Source: Icerya purchasi
Taxonomy: Eukaryota > Arthropoda > Insecta > Hemiptera > Monophlebidae
Reading direction: 5' to 3'
Assembly: GCA_039619475.1 (NCBI GenBank)
Contig: CM077115.1
Span: 296,795,756 to 296,859,755 of the forward strand
DNA length: 64,000 bases
Made by a program: the position numbers and the translations under genes
Shown: positions 13,219 to 24,432 of the stretch, in pieces
Layout: each line of letters starts with the position of its first letter
Numbering within the stretch: position 1 is the first letter of the stretch
The notes under the pieces: model-generated
Told to the model about the DNA's origin: nothing
Databases searched by the model: none
The model's input: the letters and a program-made list of their open reading frames with translations, nothing else

Positions 13219-13361
13219 GATATTACTTTTTTTTTTTTTTTTTTTTTTGGCCCGGCAAGAAACCATTTGGCCACCAACACCTCTACAAATAACCTAGACT
13301 AACAGAATAGTGTGTGGCAATATTAACACTAATAATTAGACATCCACAATACAATTCAAAC

Positions 13362-13800
13362 ACACATGGACGCCATGATATAACATAGCTCACAAGTGTC
13401 AAGAAGGATATGGAATTAACATTGAAAATTACACTCTCATAATACAACTTGACCATCCATGGCCGCCATGATATAACATAGCCCACGAGTGTCAAGAAGG
13501 ATATGGAATTAACATTGAAAATTACACTCTCATAATACAACTTGACCACACATGGCCGCAATGATTTACATAGCCCACGAGTGTCAAGAAGGATAAGGAA
13601 TTAACATTGATATTTACACTCTCACAATACAACTTGACCACACATGGCCGTAATGATTTACATAGCCCACGAGTGTCAAGAAGGATAAGGAATTAACATT
13701 GATATTTACACTCTCACAATACAACTTGAACACACATGGCCGCAATGATTGACATAGCCCACGAGTGTCAAGAAGGAAAGAATATAAAATTGACACTGAT
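13362..13800 (-). repeat. 92-93-bp minisatellite in the LINE 3' UTR (about 5 copies)
   Basis: The anchor ATGG recurs at 13366, 13459, 13552, 13644 and 13736, giving spacings of 93, 93, 92 and 92. Each unit contains catgg-cgc/gca-atgat, then acatagcccacgagtgtcaa and a stretch ending in acactctca-aatacaacttga. Units 2 and 3 are nearly identical, and units 3-5 share gataagg and gatatttaca variants, so the array grew by local duplication. It lies wholly inside the 3' UTR of the full-length LINE. Short protein-like frames here are repeats translated, not genes. Confidence 0.93.
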
Positions 13801-14042
13801 CACATCACACTCCAAGTGCAATAGGCACTGGGATGCGACTGGACAGCAGCAGGTCAAGGATCAAGGATATAGGTTTAGAACCGAGTAATTAACAAGTTGA
13901 AGACATCGGAAGATGACATTTACTAGCCACATCAGAACTCCTTGATGGTTAACTGAAGCCGGGCCACAAAATCAAAAACAAAAACAAAAACAAAAAAAAA
14001 AAAGTAGAAAAGCAAAAAACAAACAAACAAAAAAAAAAAAAT

Positions 14043-17000
14043 TTAAATAATGATTTTACTTCTTTTAATAAACTTGAATATTATTGACAACACACGATTA
14101 CCTGAAGCGAGTAAGGGGAAAATACAATAAGGTGGAAATGAACCGCAGGCCTTTAAATCCTCCAAAAGGAAGACTCGGTCTCTGGCTAGCGCCTCGCAAT
14201 TAAACAATAGGTGATTAATTTCCTCACGATAACCTGTACTAAAATGCTCATTACAATTGGAGTGTAGAGGGGTTTCAACCCCAAAATTTAGTCGCACCCT
14301 GTTATGCCCTGTACGAAGTCTGCAGATAGTAGTCACAAACTTTCGCACTAAACTATCCGGAACATTAGAAATATTGAAATACCAGGGTCTAGCTGGAAGA
14401 GTCGATTGGACCAATTCGTAAGACCTGCCTGTACTAGGCGCACTCTTGATAATATTTTCCCATTCGGTTAAGTTATCTCTTTTAACCTTCTCTAAAAGAT
14501 CCGTTGACGGGATGTAGGGGTATATTATCCCATCCCAGGCAGCGTCTTTAGCTGCCTGATCCACCACTTCGTTCAATATGATCCCACAGTGACTAGGGAT
14601 CCAACAAAACTTTACTGTACCCCCATTGTCCCGAATGTTAGCGAGTTTTAATTTGATTTCGAATATCAACGGGTGGTTCTGATGCTTAAAGTGACTGTTC
14701 CTAAGGGCCAAAAGGCTGCTTAGACTGTCTGAACATATTACCGATTTTCCTCTATCGTCTGCAGCGTTTAGAATAAAATCGCAGGCCTTGTCAATGGCGA
14801 GCAGCTCAGCAGTAAAAACAGAAGCCTCAGGTGGAAGCTTAAACTTAAATACTAATTTCTCTTCCGTTATGAATACCGCGCCCGTCGCCTTCCTAGACCC
14901 TGAGAATTTGGCGCCATCCGTAAATATTCTTAGGAAAGAAGGGTATTCGGATTCCATTAATTGCAAAAAGCAAGAATTAAATACATGGAGGGGAAGGAAT
15001 TCTTTCTTTAAGTTGTTTAGGAGGTCTAAATTTACGTCTATTTTAACTGCATTGATAATAAACGGGATAAAATATCTAGATGGCAAAACGGGAATAAGGG
15101 CGGGGCAATATGAGCTGTACCTATAGACATTTTTAATTAAAAGCGGTTTCTTACGCTGTACAAATCTCCATTCGTTTGAAATTTTAATGAATTTTTTAAA
15201 AATTAATGGCTGGAGGAAGTTGCAATATTTAATTAAAAACCGATCTGCCAAAAGAGATCTTCTTACCTGTAGGGGAGGAATTTTGGATTCCATCTGAAGA
15301 CTTATAGTAGGAGCCGATCTAACATTCCCTGTTATAAGCCTCAATCCCAGATTCTGCAGAACATCTAACTTACCCAGAAGCGACTTTGAAGCCGATCCAT
15401 AAAAAATCGCACCGTAATCGAGTTTAGACCTAACAATAGCTTTATACAGAAGACCTAAGGTTACTGGGTCGCCTCCCCAGGAAGTGTTGCTAATCGCCTT
15501 CAGTGGATTAAAAGTCCTGGGTAACTGTTGGAGCAACGTCTGTATATGGAATGCCCAAGTTAATCTGGAGTCTAGATACATGCCCAGATATCTCACCTGT
15601 TTAGAGAACGTAATGTTTTGATTATGCATTTTAATTATTATATCCGGTTGAGAGTAAGGCCTAAGAGTAAATAATGTAATACAAGATTTGGATGGAGACA
15701 AATCCAAACTAATCTTTTGAAAAGCATCATGAGAAACGTTTACTGAAAATTGATTATTCTGTATACAATAAGAAAGATTTTTATCTCTACTATATACAAC
15801 AACATCGTCTGCATATGATAAAATATTTGATGCAGAGGGTAGCTGAGTACATAGGATTGATCTGATATAAATGTTGAACAATAAAGGACTCAACACCGAT
15901 CCTTGAGCAAGTCCCCGATAAACTGTACGGAGCTCTGTTCGTTTAGAAACTGGGTTTAGGAAATAGAGCAATCTTTTCGAAAATAATTTACACAGAGTTA
16001 TTACCATGAGATTTGGTATTCCTAAGTCGGTTAATTGCTTAAACAGGATGTGAATGGAAACATTGTCAAAAGCTCCCTTAACATCCAAAAATGTGGCCAG
16101 AAGAAACTCCCTATTAATGAACGACTGGTAAATGTCATTTAAAAAACTAGCAATACAATCCAAAGTCCCTAAACCTGGACGAAACCCAAACATATTGTGC
16201 GGAAAGACGTTGTTACTTTCAAGCCACCATATTAAACGATTCTTTATAACCAGTTCAAATGCTTTTCGTAGGCAGGAAGCCAAGGAAATTGGCCGGTAAG
16301 AAGATGCTTGAGCAGGAGATTTCCCAAGTTTCAGGATAGGACATACAAGAAACCGCCCCCAATCATCCGGAACCAAACCCCGTTGCAGCAGATCATTAAA
16401 GATGCCGACAAGAATAATTTTGGCGTTTTCAGACATGTTCTTTAGGACCGAATATGTTACGCCATTTATGCCAGGTGCTGAATCTTTCTTCTTATTTAAT
16501 GGGACAAATAGTCCGGTATAGGAGATAGGTTGTAGCAAAAAATGATTCGCCGCCGTATGAGTTTGTGGCGTCTGATTGATTTCATTTAACTCATCCGCCG
16601 TAGGCACGTACGGAGGGGACACCAAGCTAACAAACTCCTGAAACCAGTCCGCATTACCTATGACATTACTCGGTGTTCTATTGTCCTTGAAGCGTTTGGC
16701 CAAAAACCAAACCTCCTTTAAAGGTGTGTTCCTATTAAATTTGCTACATAAATTCTTCCAGGAAGTTTTTTTGCTTAATTTTAAAAGTTTACGTGTTTCA
16801 GCAGCAACTTTTTTATATTCCATGTATGATTGCATGGAGCCTTCTAATCGAAATTTCCTCAAAGACTCATTACGGCTTCTGATTTTTAATTCACACTCAC
16901 TATTCCACCAGGGCTTAGATTGTTTTTTCCCCTTATATAGGGTCGCTCGCGGGGTTGATTCTTGTAAAGACGTTAAAACGGCCTGCTGAAATAGATTATA

Positions 17001-17861
17001 TTTATCCATAGGCTCGACCATGGTATTGACTTCACGAATGCCTAAGTCCAGTGCATTTTGAAATCTACTCCAATCGGTCTTTGCAAGTTTCCATCGTGAA
17101 ATATTATCATCTAAGTAAGATGGGTCAGCAGCGGTGGAGTTGGAAGACTCTGAACCGATGTCAATAACGATAGGGAAATGATCGCTACCCAATGAAATGG
17201 GGAGCACTCTCCAAGAGCAGTCCAGGAAAATATCATTTGAAACTAACGTTAAATCCACTGGATTGTTTGAAAATTGCGGATTCCCGAATTTTGTAGCCGA
17301 ACCATCGTTAAGGAGACAAAGTGATGAATTAGAGATAATATTCATCACTGCCCAACCTTTTCTGTCATTCCGACTACATCTCCAACATCTATTTAAAGCA
17401 TTAAAATCCCCACCCAGAACGATGCGTGTTTCGCCCAAATTATCTAAGGCTCCGAGGATGGTTTCCGGGTCAAATAAATGGTTTGGAGGGGAATAATAAG
17501 AAATAAAAATTACAGAGCAGCTCCCATAAGTAACGAAAACTGAAACTGCATTGGATTTCGTATTGTTGTTGGAATCAGTTAGGTTTAGATTAATTGGATG
17601 GTGAGTAAACGTCCTCTTGACGAGAACAGCTACCCCACCGTACCCATCCTCTCTATCATCTCGGTAGCAACTGTAATTATTAATATGAAAGTATTTATCG
17701 TTAGTAAGCCACGTTTCTGATATTAAGATGATATCCACATCGTGATTAAACAGAAATACCTCCAAGTCACACTTATTAGCGAGAATACTCCAGGCATTCC
17801 ACTGCAATACTCGAAGCATTTTGGGGAGAACAACTAAGTGGCTAAAGTAATGCTGAAACAA
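14043..17861 (-). CDS. I-clade LINE ORF2: endonuclease, reverse transcriptase, RNase H
   Basis: One uninterrupted 1272-aa reading frame encodes the polyprotein of a non-LTR retrotransposon. The first Met (17861) gives 14 extra residues; the likely start is M15 (MLRVLQWNAWS). The N-terminal domain (about residues 16-235) is an APE-type endonuclease with N22, SETW (E49), GGDFN (150-154) and SDHFP (226-230). The reverse transcriptase (about 500-770) has SYRPISLASC, FLDVKGAFDN (590-600), GLAQGSVLSPLLFN and YADD (683-686). RNase H (about 975-1110) keeps its catalytic acids: TDGA (D982), TAEL (E1019), SDS (D1045) and D1101 after a WIPSHCG block. The C-terminus carries a Cys/His cluster (NCNEHFS then NHLLFNC). 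A C-terminal RNase H in this layout points to the I group of LINEs. All catalytic residues that can be checked are present, so the protein may be active. Short plus-strand reading frames inside this interval are antisense shadows. Confidence 0.95.
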   Translation of the reverse strand: MFQHYFSHLVVLPKMLRVLQWNAWSILANKCDLEVFLFNHDVDIILISETWLTNDKYFHINNYSCYRDDREDGYGGVAVLVKRTFTHHPINLNLTDSNNNTKSNAVSVFVTYGSCSVIFISYYSPPNHLFDPETILGALDNLGETRIVLGGDFNALNRCWRCSRNDRKGWAVMNIISNSSLCLLNDGSATKFGNPQFSNNPVDLTLVSNDIFLDCSWRVLPISLGSDHFPIVIDIGSESSNSTAADPSYLDDNISRWKLAKTDWSRFQNALDLGIREVNTMVEPMDKYNLFQQAVLTSLQESTPRATLYKGKKQSKPWWNSECELKIRSRNESLRKFRLEGSMQSYMEYKKVAAETRKLLKLSKKTSWKNLCSKFNRNTPLKEVWFLAKRFKDNRTPSNVIGNADWFQEFVSLVSPPYVPTADELNEINQTPQTHTAANHFLLQPISYTGLFVPLNKKKDSAPGINGVTYSVLKNMSENAKIILVGIFNDLLQRGLVPDDWGRFLVCPILKLGKSPAQASSYRPISLASCLRKAFELVIKNRLIWWLESNNVFPHNMFGFRPGLGTLDCIASFLNDIYQSFINREFLLATFLDVKGAFDNVSIHILFKQLTDLGIPNLMVITLCKLFSKRLLYFLNPVSKRTELRTVYRGLAQGSVLSPLLFNIYIRSILCTQLPSASNILSYADDVVVYSRDKNLSYCIQNNQFSVNVSHDAFQKISLDLSPSKSCITLFTLRPYSQPDIIIKMHNQNITFSKQVRYLGMYLDSRLTWAFHIQTLLQQLPRTFNPLKAISNTSWGGDPVTLGLLYKAIVRSKLDYGAIFYGSASKSLLGKLDVLQNLGLRLITGNVRSAPTISLQMESKIPPLQVRRSLLADRFLIKYCNFLQPLIFKKFIKISNEWRFVQRKKPLLIKNVYRYSSYCPALIPVLPSRYFIPFIINAVKIDVNLDLLNNLKKEFLPLHVFNSCFLQLMESEYPSFLRIFTDGAKFSGSRKATGAVFITEEKLVFKFKLPPEASVFTAELLAIDKACDFILNAADDRGKSVICSDSLSSLLALRNSHFKHQNHPLIFEIKLKLANIRDNGGTVKFCWIPSHCGIILNEVVDQAAKDAAWDGIIYPYIPSTDLLEKVKRDNLTEWENIIKSAPSTGRSYELVQSTLPARPWYFNISNVPDSLVRKFVTTICRLRTGHNRVRLNFGVETPLHSNCNEHFSTGYREEINHLLFNCEALARDRVFLLEDLKACGSFPPYCIFPLLASGNRVLSIIFKFIKRSKIII

Positions 17862-18047
17862 CTAAATAAAAATAGCTGGAGTAAATTAAACATAAAATTA
17901 TGCTAATTCCTGAAAAATAAAATAAAAAAAAAAAACAAAAAAAAAAAACAATAATAATAAATAAATAAATAAAAAAAAAAAAAATTAATTAATTAAAAAA
18001 AAAAAAACCTTTATTATTTGTATTATTAATAAATTATTTTCTATTAA

Positions 18048-19563
18048 TTATAATGATTTTATATTCTTTAACGGTAGTAATTTTTTGCCTTTTATATTTG
18101 TGCTTTTCTTGCTAATTGTATTATTTTTATTACTAATGTTACATATGCTTCCATTACTATTATGATTATTATTTTTAGATTTATTACCGATAGTATCCTT
18201 CTTTGTACCAGAAGCCATCGGTTTAGTGCTATCTGAACTAGTTGTAACAGAAGATTCGGAGTTATTCCATCTTCTGTTCATTGAAAGCCTATTTTTTAGA
18301 ATTAATTTTCTATCATTAAACTTTTTTTCCTCGTCAGAGGACATAAAGGGCACTGTTCTTTTTAATGCGCGCGGCAATAGCTGATTTGGGTCGTAGAGAC
18401 CTGTCTTTCTAGACATGGGTCTAGGTTTATATGCGGGTATATTAACATTGTCTTCTTCATGCTTCTTCGGAGTAATTTCCGGAAACTCGTCGTAATGTGT
18501 GAGCAGAGAAAATCGGTTATTAGTACGGTTCGAATATAAACTTGACTGCTTGTACGTTTGCGAAACTTCCAACGAGGCTTCCTGGAAATTCAGATTATGA
18601 GTTGCCATTATCTCGTTAATGGCAATCTGCCGCTTTTTCTCTGGACAAGAGGGATCAGTTGACTTATGAGATTCCTTGCAATAGACACAAGCTTGGACTG
18701 AACTGGCAAATTGATCTTCGACGTGGTCGGAACTTCCACATTTCAGGCATCTGGCACGTCCCTTACATTGACTGGAGATGTGCCCATACCTTAAGCAACG
18801 GAAACATTGACGGGTTCGCCTAATAAAGGGTTCACAGCTGAAACGTACGTTTCACAAAAATACATAGGCTGGCAGGGTTTGGCCTTCAAATACAATAAGC
18901 ACAGAAGTGCTTGGAACGAATTTAACTTCCTTATCCACGATGGCTCTCCTCTTTAATCTTTGAATACGATTAATCAAGAAGGACTCACAATCGATCATAT
19001 CAAAAATTTCTTCCTCTGTGTACTCGATATCGACGTTTTTAATGACAGCAGATCGAGAAACTAAGTAGGATGGGATATAAGTGTTATAGCCAATCGACGT
19101 GAAACAAGGATGATCAACAAGTTCATTAGCGGAACTTGGAGAGGTGTATTGAACAATCACCCGATTCCGACTTACCTTTTTAATTTCAAATAAATTTTTT
19201 GATAGAGAATTTCTTCTTAATATTTCTGCGACTTTCAGGACACTAATTGATTTTCTATCTAATTGGTCAGAAGGAATTCGTTCAACAAAAACCTTATATA
19301 TACCCGAATCGTTCGGACAATAAGATTCAGAATATCGATTTTTATTAATGATACTACTACTACTACTAGAATTGTATTTGATATAATTATCGTCATTATT
19401 ACCTTCGCTATTCTTATCATCGTTATTATTATTATTGTTCTTATTATGATTGCTGCCGATGCCGGTGCTTTGATCTAATGATGTTGTCAGAGGACAAAGC
19501 TGATTTCGTCATTTCGGTACCTGACATATTATCAGTAACCGCCGACGAATTATCGATGCACAT
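18048..19563 (-). pseudogene. I-clade LINE ORF1 (Gag-like, CCHC zinc knuckles), one stop and one frameshift
   Basis: This is the Gag-like, nucleic-acid-binding ORF1 upstream of ORF2. A start MCIDNSSAVTDNMSG at 19563 runs to a stop near 19447. The frame then continues, shifted, through an Asn/Asp/Ser-rich linker encoded by trinucleotide runs and a conserved block (YKVFVERIPSDQLDRKS) into an open frame from 19160. A single in-frame TGA (18854-18852) interrupts it; the frame downstream is identical and open to the stop at 18048. The zinc knuckles follow at about 18790-18640: CFRCLRYGHISSQC, CLKCGSSDHVEDQ and CVYCKESHKSTDPSC. The C-terminal part is Ser/Asn/Lys-rich. The in-frame stop could be a real mutation in this copy; the frame change lies next to a (AAT)n-type run prone to slippage. 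ORF1 ends 186 nt before the ORF2 frame, separated by A/T-rich sequence. Confidence 0.85.
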
Positions 19564-19815
19564 CTGAACATTGTTGACCGTAGCCGACCATCATTATCTA
19601 ACATACCCCGTACAAATTATATATTTCGCGCGATAAGGATATATACAGCGCTAGAGATATAGATAAACGGTGTATACCAAGCACCGAAAGTGTGTTGCTG
19701 TGTGTGTGACTGAAGTGTAAATGAAAGGAGATAGATGCGATAACTTCTTATCAAAGATAAACGCACGAAAAGACGTTAACGCACTAAATATTAAGTTAAA
19801 ACTGGATATTACTTT

Positions 19816-21069
19816 AATAACAAATGTTATATATTGTAAGACAAGTATTTCACTTTCTGAAATTCATGACTTACTATTCAAAAACAAATAGAGAACCTTC
19901 ATAATAATAAAATATAATAAAATATTTATTTCCCTAAACACACTTATTAGAGATCCAAATTATAGTCGCTTGGTTGTAGACTGAAAGCAAAAAATAATAA
20001 CACTCGCACACTGTTAATCAAGTATGAACATTAAAAAACTGTAATATAAAATTATTAAAAAGTAAATAATTTGAAAATAGTTTGTACGTTGCAAGACAAA
20101 AATAAAATACAATGGACAATGTGATTTTTCATTTATTTATTTATTTAAAATGATGCACACAAAACAAATTAATAAATAATTTATAAATTAACAATATACG
20201 TGTGTATTATATATATATATATATATATACATAAACTGGACGGAATTAGTTTCACTATGGTAAAAATAATACATATAAAAATATAAAATACAAATATATA
20301 AAAACGGACGGATTCATTATCCAAATGGTAAAATTTAACTTAAAAATTAAATATATAATTGCTTTATAAAAAAAACATAATACTTCATTAAGCAGAAACA
20401 ATACTATGAAAGGCAAATCACTATTTATATAATTTAAAAACAATTCTAAACATAAATAAAAAACTGAGTATCACTGTTTAATTTATAAATTTCATCCATC
20501 AATATGGTCTGTAGAAATTGATGTAAAAGCCAAGCATTCAGTAAGCTATTGTTTTATTCTTAAAATTTACATAACATCTTACATTAACAACTCTCATAGT
20601 AATCTTTTATTTACAACCTTACGCATGGGCATTTAAACTAATATAATTTTAAAAAAGCTATCACATAAAACAGTCAAAAATATGAACACATCAAATATAA
20701 TTACCTAATACTGTTTAAGTAAATTTTGAGTGAGATTCAACTTAACTTAATTTGCTAGAGATCTTACAATTTAGTTATGTTTAATTGAACAACAAATGTA
20801 AAAATTCCATTTCATTTTAAATAAAAACCTTTGCAGTGTTCAAAAAGGAGGCAAATAATTAATAACCCAGTCAAAATGAATTATTTAGGAATCATTAGAA
20901 TTGTGATCAGGACATGTATATTTTTAATTAAAACAGCCAAACTAGAATAACGTATTTAATAACAAAACATTCAAATTTTTGAAAAATAATTTATACAAAA
21001 TTAATTATATAAAAAATGATCTATCATTATAACTGTTTTAAAGAATTTAAATATTGGACTAATTAAACA
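19816..21069. other. Intergenic, AT-rich, (TA)n at 20207-20230
   Basis: No coding match or element recognised. Confidence 0.6.
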
Positions 21070-21345
21070 TAGAACAACGTCTCTCGGTTACTTGTCAAAA
21101 GAGAATTTTGAAATACTATGGTCATATCATGAGAAGAGAAAGAGATAGCCGTGAAAAATGCATTATAGTGGATCCAGTAGAAAGAAAAAGGCCTTGTGGA
21201 AAACCACCTCGACGATGGATAGACACAACGCGAACCATGGCAATGAGAAGCAGCCAAAACAGAAATCGCTAGAAACAACCAATACTTGGTAGATTAAAAC
21301 AGAGGTCACGATGAGCAGTTATTTGCGCAAACGACTATAAAGAAA
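21070..21345 (+). pseudogene. LINE C-terminal fragment
   Basis: The plus strand reads IEQRLSVTCQKRILKYYGHI, MRRERDSREKCIIVDPVE, RKRPCGKPPRRWIDTTR and a tail of the R..W style. This is the common C-terminus of endonuclease-RT LINEs (G+PP+RW block). One stop (after QNRNR) interrupts the tail. Nothing 5' of it is recognisable. Confidence 0.7.
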
Positions 21346-23322
21346 CACTTTTTAATTTTTTTTTTTTTTTGGTTCGATTTACTTTATGTTTTATTGCTGG
21401 TATTTTCACGTTTTTCTTTTTCTTTCGCTTTGACTATCTATGAAAATAAAAAATTATCCATATATTTTATAATCTATATATAAATAAAAACCTATATTAC
21501 TTTCTGAAGTACTTTGATTTATGAAATATAAAATATATATTTCATTAACAGTAATAACAATAATAACAGTATATATGGAAATTCTAGTATACGTTAAAAT
21601 ACTGTAATTTATATACAAAGGCCGCTTTTAGAAATAATTATTTAAAGCAAGTAATACAATTTTTTCGAGACTGCACGGATAATGTAGTATCCTCTGTAAA
21701 CAAAGGATACAAATTCATAACGCAAATATTTCCAAATAAAGACATTGGGTCATGCGACATATAAGAAAACAATATTTCAAACTAATATCGTATTACTAAA
21801 CACGAGTACGATAACATTAATTATTACTATAAACTGATTTTATTACATAAGCAAAGGCAACTTACTATTTTACATTCGGCGTTTTTAAATTTATATTTTG
21901 AATAATGAGTATTTAATAAAGCTTATATTTATCTATCTACACGTTATAAACGTTGGAAGTTGCGCTACTATAAATAAATATATGGCCTATTATAATTTTT
22001 TAATTATAAATATTTTACTGCTATTTATACTTTTGTGCAGCAAATTATTTTTTATTTAAAAAAATATATATATATATCAAATACTATACATACAATATGT
22101 GATGTTGCCTATTTCTTATAAATTATTATTTTGTACTTGCATTTTCTGATATAATAAATATATTACTTTATATTCTACATAATAATCATACATTTTTTTA
22201 ATATTCAATGTTATTAAGGAAAGTGTGAAAGAATAATTGCTAATTAAATAAGTATAACTTAACTATAACTATAAATAAAAGTCCAAATGTTATGTTGTAA
22301 ACACTGTACCTCGCTATACTTCCAGTTGTCTAAAAAAAAGTAAATACCAGAATGTATTTAGTTATTAAAATATTCGTATCAACAAAAAAAAAATAAAACT
22401 CTAAAAAGTAACTTCAGTTTTGAAAGAGATAAAATCGTTTTAATTAAAATTAAATTATTTTTAGAACTTATAATTTTTTTCCATAAAAAATTGAAAATAC
22501 TGAAGTAGAAAAGAAACAGGACTATTAGCTTAATAGCGCCGAAATATAAATGCTGATAGTAATAAAAAAGAGACTGTTAGAAAGAATGACAAAAATATTG
22601 GAAAAAAATGGCAGAATTCCGACGCGCGACAGAAGAATAAAGATACAGATAGGTAAGTGAGAACAACATGCAGAAAAGGGAAAATAATTAAACGCGATAA
22701 AAAAAAAATGGAGCAGAATGGAAAAAAACTTATTCTAAAGTACAGATAAAAAAAATAATTGATCAGTTACATAGAAAGACGGAAGTTGCAATTAGGAGAG
22801 GAGTGTAACATACTATTTAACATTAATCTTTTTCAATTACAACAAGAAAAGAGAATAAATGAGTTCAAATGTACAAGATATGGGAAGATAAATAGCTGAC
22901 ATAGGATGCAAAGTATGTTAAACGGTTCGAAAGAGTAATTATGAATTAAGAGAAATGCCAAGAAAAACAAGAGGTGAAACAAAAGATAAAAGAAGAACAA
23001 AAGAAAAATTAAAATTTTTAATACAAGTCGGATTTCTTCATTAAAAGTAAGGAAAAACATTTAACTATAGTACTTATCTTATTCAGTTATATATATATAT
23101 ATGTTTTTTTTTTTTTATAAATAAGTTGTGGATCTCACTGGGCAAGTATGCTCGTTGCGTGAATGCACAACACTCTTATTATCGTTTATTCTAGTAAACA
23201 AATTTACAAGTAATCATTCTTACTACCTAAAACGAACATGTTAATCTAAAAAATATATCAATCACGCAAGTATATGTATAAATAATACAATAATACACCC
23301 ATACATAAGGTCTGCTTATATA
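21346..23322. other. Intergenic, AT-rich
   Basis: No confident feature. A purine-rich stretch at about 22560-23050 with short broken frames (KRLLERMTKILEKNGRIPTR) may be decayed coding sequence, but no family is evident. (TA)n at 23092-23101. Confidence 0.5.
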
Positions 23323-24060
23323 TTAAACGTCGCATAAATTAACGTACGGGAAAGAGAAAGGACGGAAACAGGGAAACAAATGGTCTAAAAGAGCCCTAAC
23401 AAATGCAAAACGAGACGCAGCAAAATTCCTTAATCTTTGCACCATTCTTTTAACCACCTCCTTACTCCCCTCTTCCGTACAGTAATTTTTTTTTTTTTCG
23501 TTTATTATGTGGCTGGGAATAGTACCCATTAATTTGATTAGAACCGAATCATCCGTATTGTCAATTCGTAGATTTACCCCTCTAGGATGAATGTAATAGG
23601 TATTATTTTGATTCCTTGTTAGTCGAATTTTTGGTCTGGAAGGTAACTTTACATTATTGGGTTTAAATTCAAGTAGTTTGTAATAATTAATAATAGTGCA
23701 TCTTGGGAGACATTTCATTATTTTCCTTCCACCAGGTTGATGTAGTGTTACTCCGCTTCCAATAAGGTAGTATAAGTTTCAAACACCTTTTCTGAATTTT
23801 ACCTATTTTATTGATTTCCGTTTTTTTTAGCCTCACCCCATATTTGGATCCCATACAAAATTCTAGACATTATTTAAAGTATATCCTTAATGTTCCATAT
23901 GAAAGAACCGACTTCAAATTATATATATATAACGCTGGAATTGACTGTCTTATTTTCGAATTTAAGTTTTGTATATGATTTTTCCAGTTCAATAATTTAT
24001 CGATATGTATATTCCTCGATATTTAAAATCTATTACATTCACTAGAGGTGGACATGAACA
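23323..24060 (-). pseudogene. Degraded LINE fragment (RT thumb and C-terminal region)
   Basis: Broken minus-strand frames read GIYIDKLLNWKNHIQNLNSK, LYGIQIWGEAKKN, KIGKIQKRCLKLI and then an open 131-codon frame (23718-23323) starting MKCLPRCTIINYYKL. The WK.HI..L..KI, YGI.IWG and IQKRCLKLI pattern is typical of the region after the RT catalytic box in LINEs. Frame changes occur near 23720 and upstream. Confidence 0.62.
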
Positions 24061-24432
24061 TGGGTGAGTGATTTTATTTCTGTAGCGTTCATGTAAGTAT
24101 TCATTATTATGTATGCTGATTCGCAGGTGATGACACTATATAAAAAACCGGAAGCTTCAAAACCAAGCTTATATTGCATGTTTAAATGGCGAAATTCTTA
24201 AATTCGCTTTGCTAACAAGTCATAAAGTTAAGTCACAAGTCAAATTTGTAATAGAAGTCAACTAAAATTATAATTATCGACAATTTGGTTAATTTTGCTT
24301 CATGCTTTTACATTATTTGATAAAATTGATACAAAAATCCTATAGAACATGAAAATACCATTAGGTTTGAAACCGGCGAAACATCTTGAAAGATTAGAAA
24401 AATTACTATCTTTATTATATAAAATATGTTTA

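Larger units (their letters stand above)
13227..19804 (-). mobile_element. Full-length I-clade non-LTR retrotransposon (about 6.6 kb)
   Basis: The element runs on the minus strand from a 5' end at 19804, whose first bases are CAGT as in the Drosophila I factor, to a poly(A) tail seen as poly(T) at 13227-13248. Flanking target duplications are GATATTACTT at 13219-13228 (sharing its last T's with the tail) and 19805-19815. The order is a 5' UTR of about 240 bp, ORF1 (damaged), ORF2 (intact), a T-rich stretch, then a 3' UTR of about 0.7 kb with a 92-93-bp minisatellite. Intact ORF2, full length and a clean target duplication indicate a recent insertion. Confidence 0.87.

Noticed and set aside
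13283..13796. Two minus-strand reading frames with repeated protein motifs
   Set aside because: They are translations of the minisatellite in the 3' UTR, not a repeat protein.
13362..13800. CRISPR-like array
   Set aside because: The repeats are contiguous 92-93-bp units without unique spacers, inside a LINE 3' UTR in a eukaryotic genome; this is a minisatellite.
14788..17496. Plus-strand frames of about 100 codons
   Set aside because: Antisense shadows of the intact LINE ORF2.
19263..19478. 71-codon hydrophobic plus-strand frame rich in Ile/Val/Thr
   Set aside because: Antisense of the trinucleotide-rich linker of LINE ORF1.
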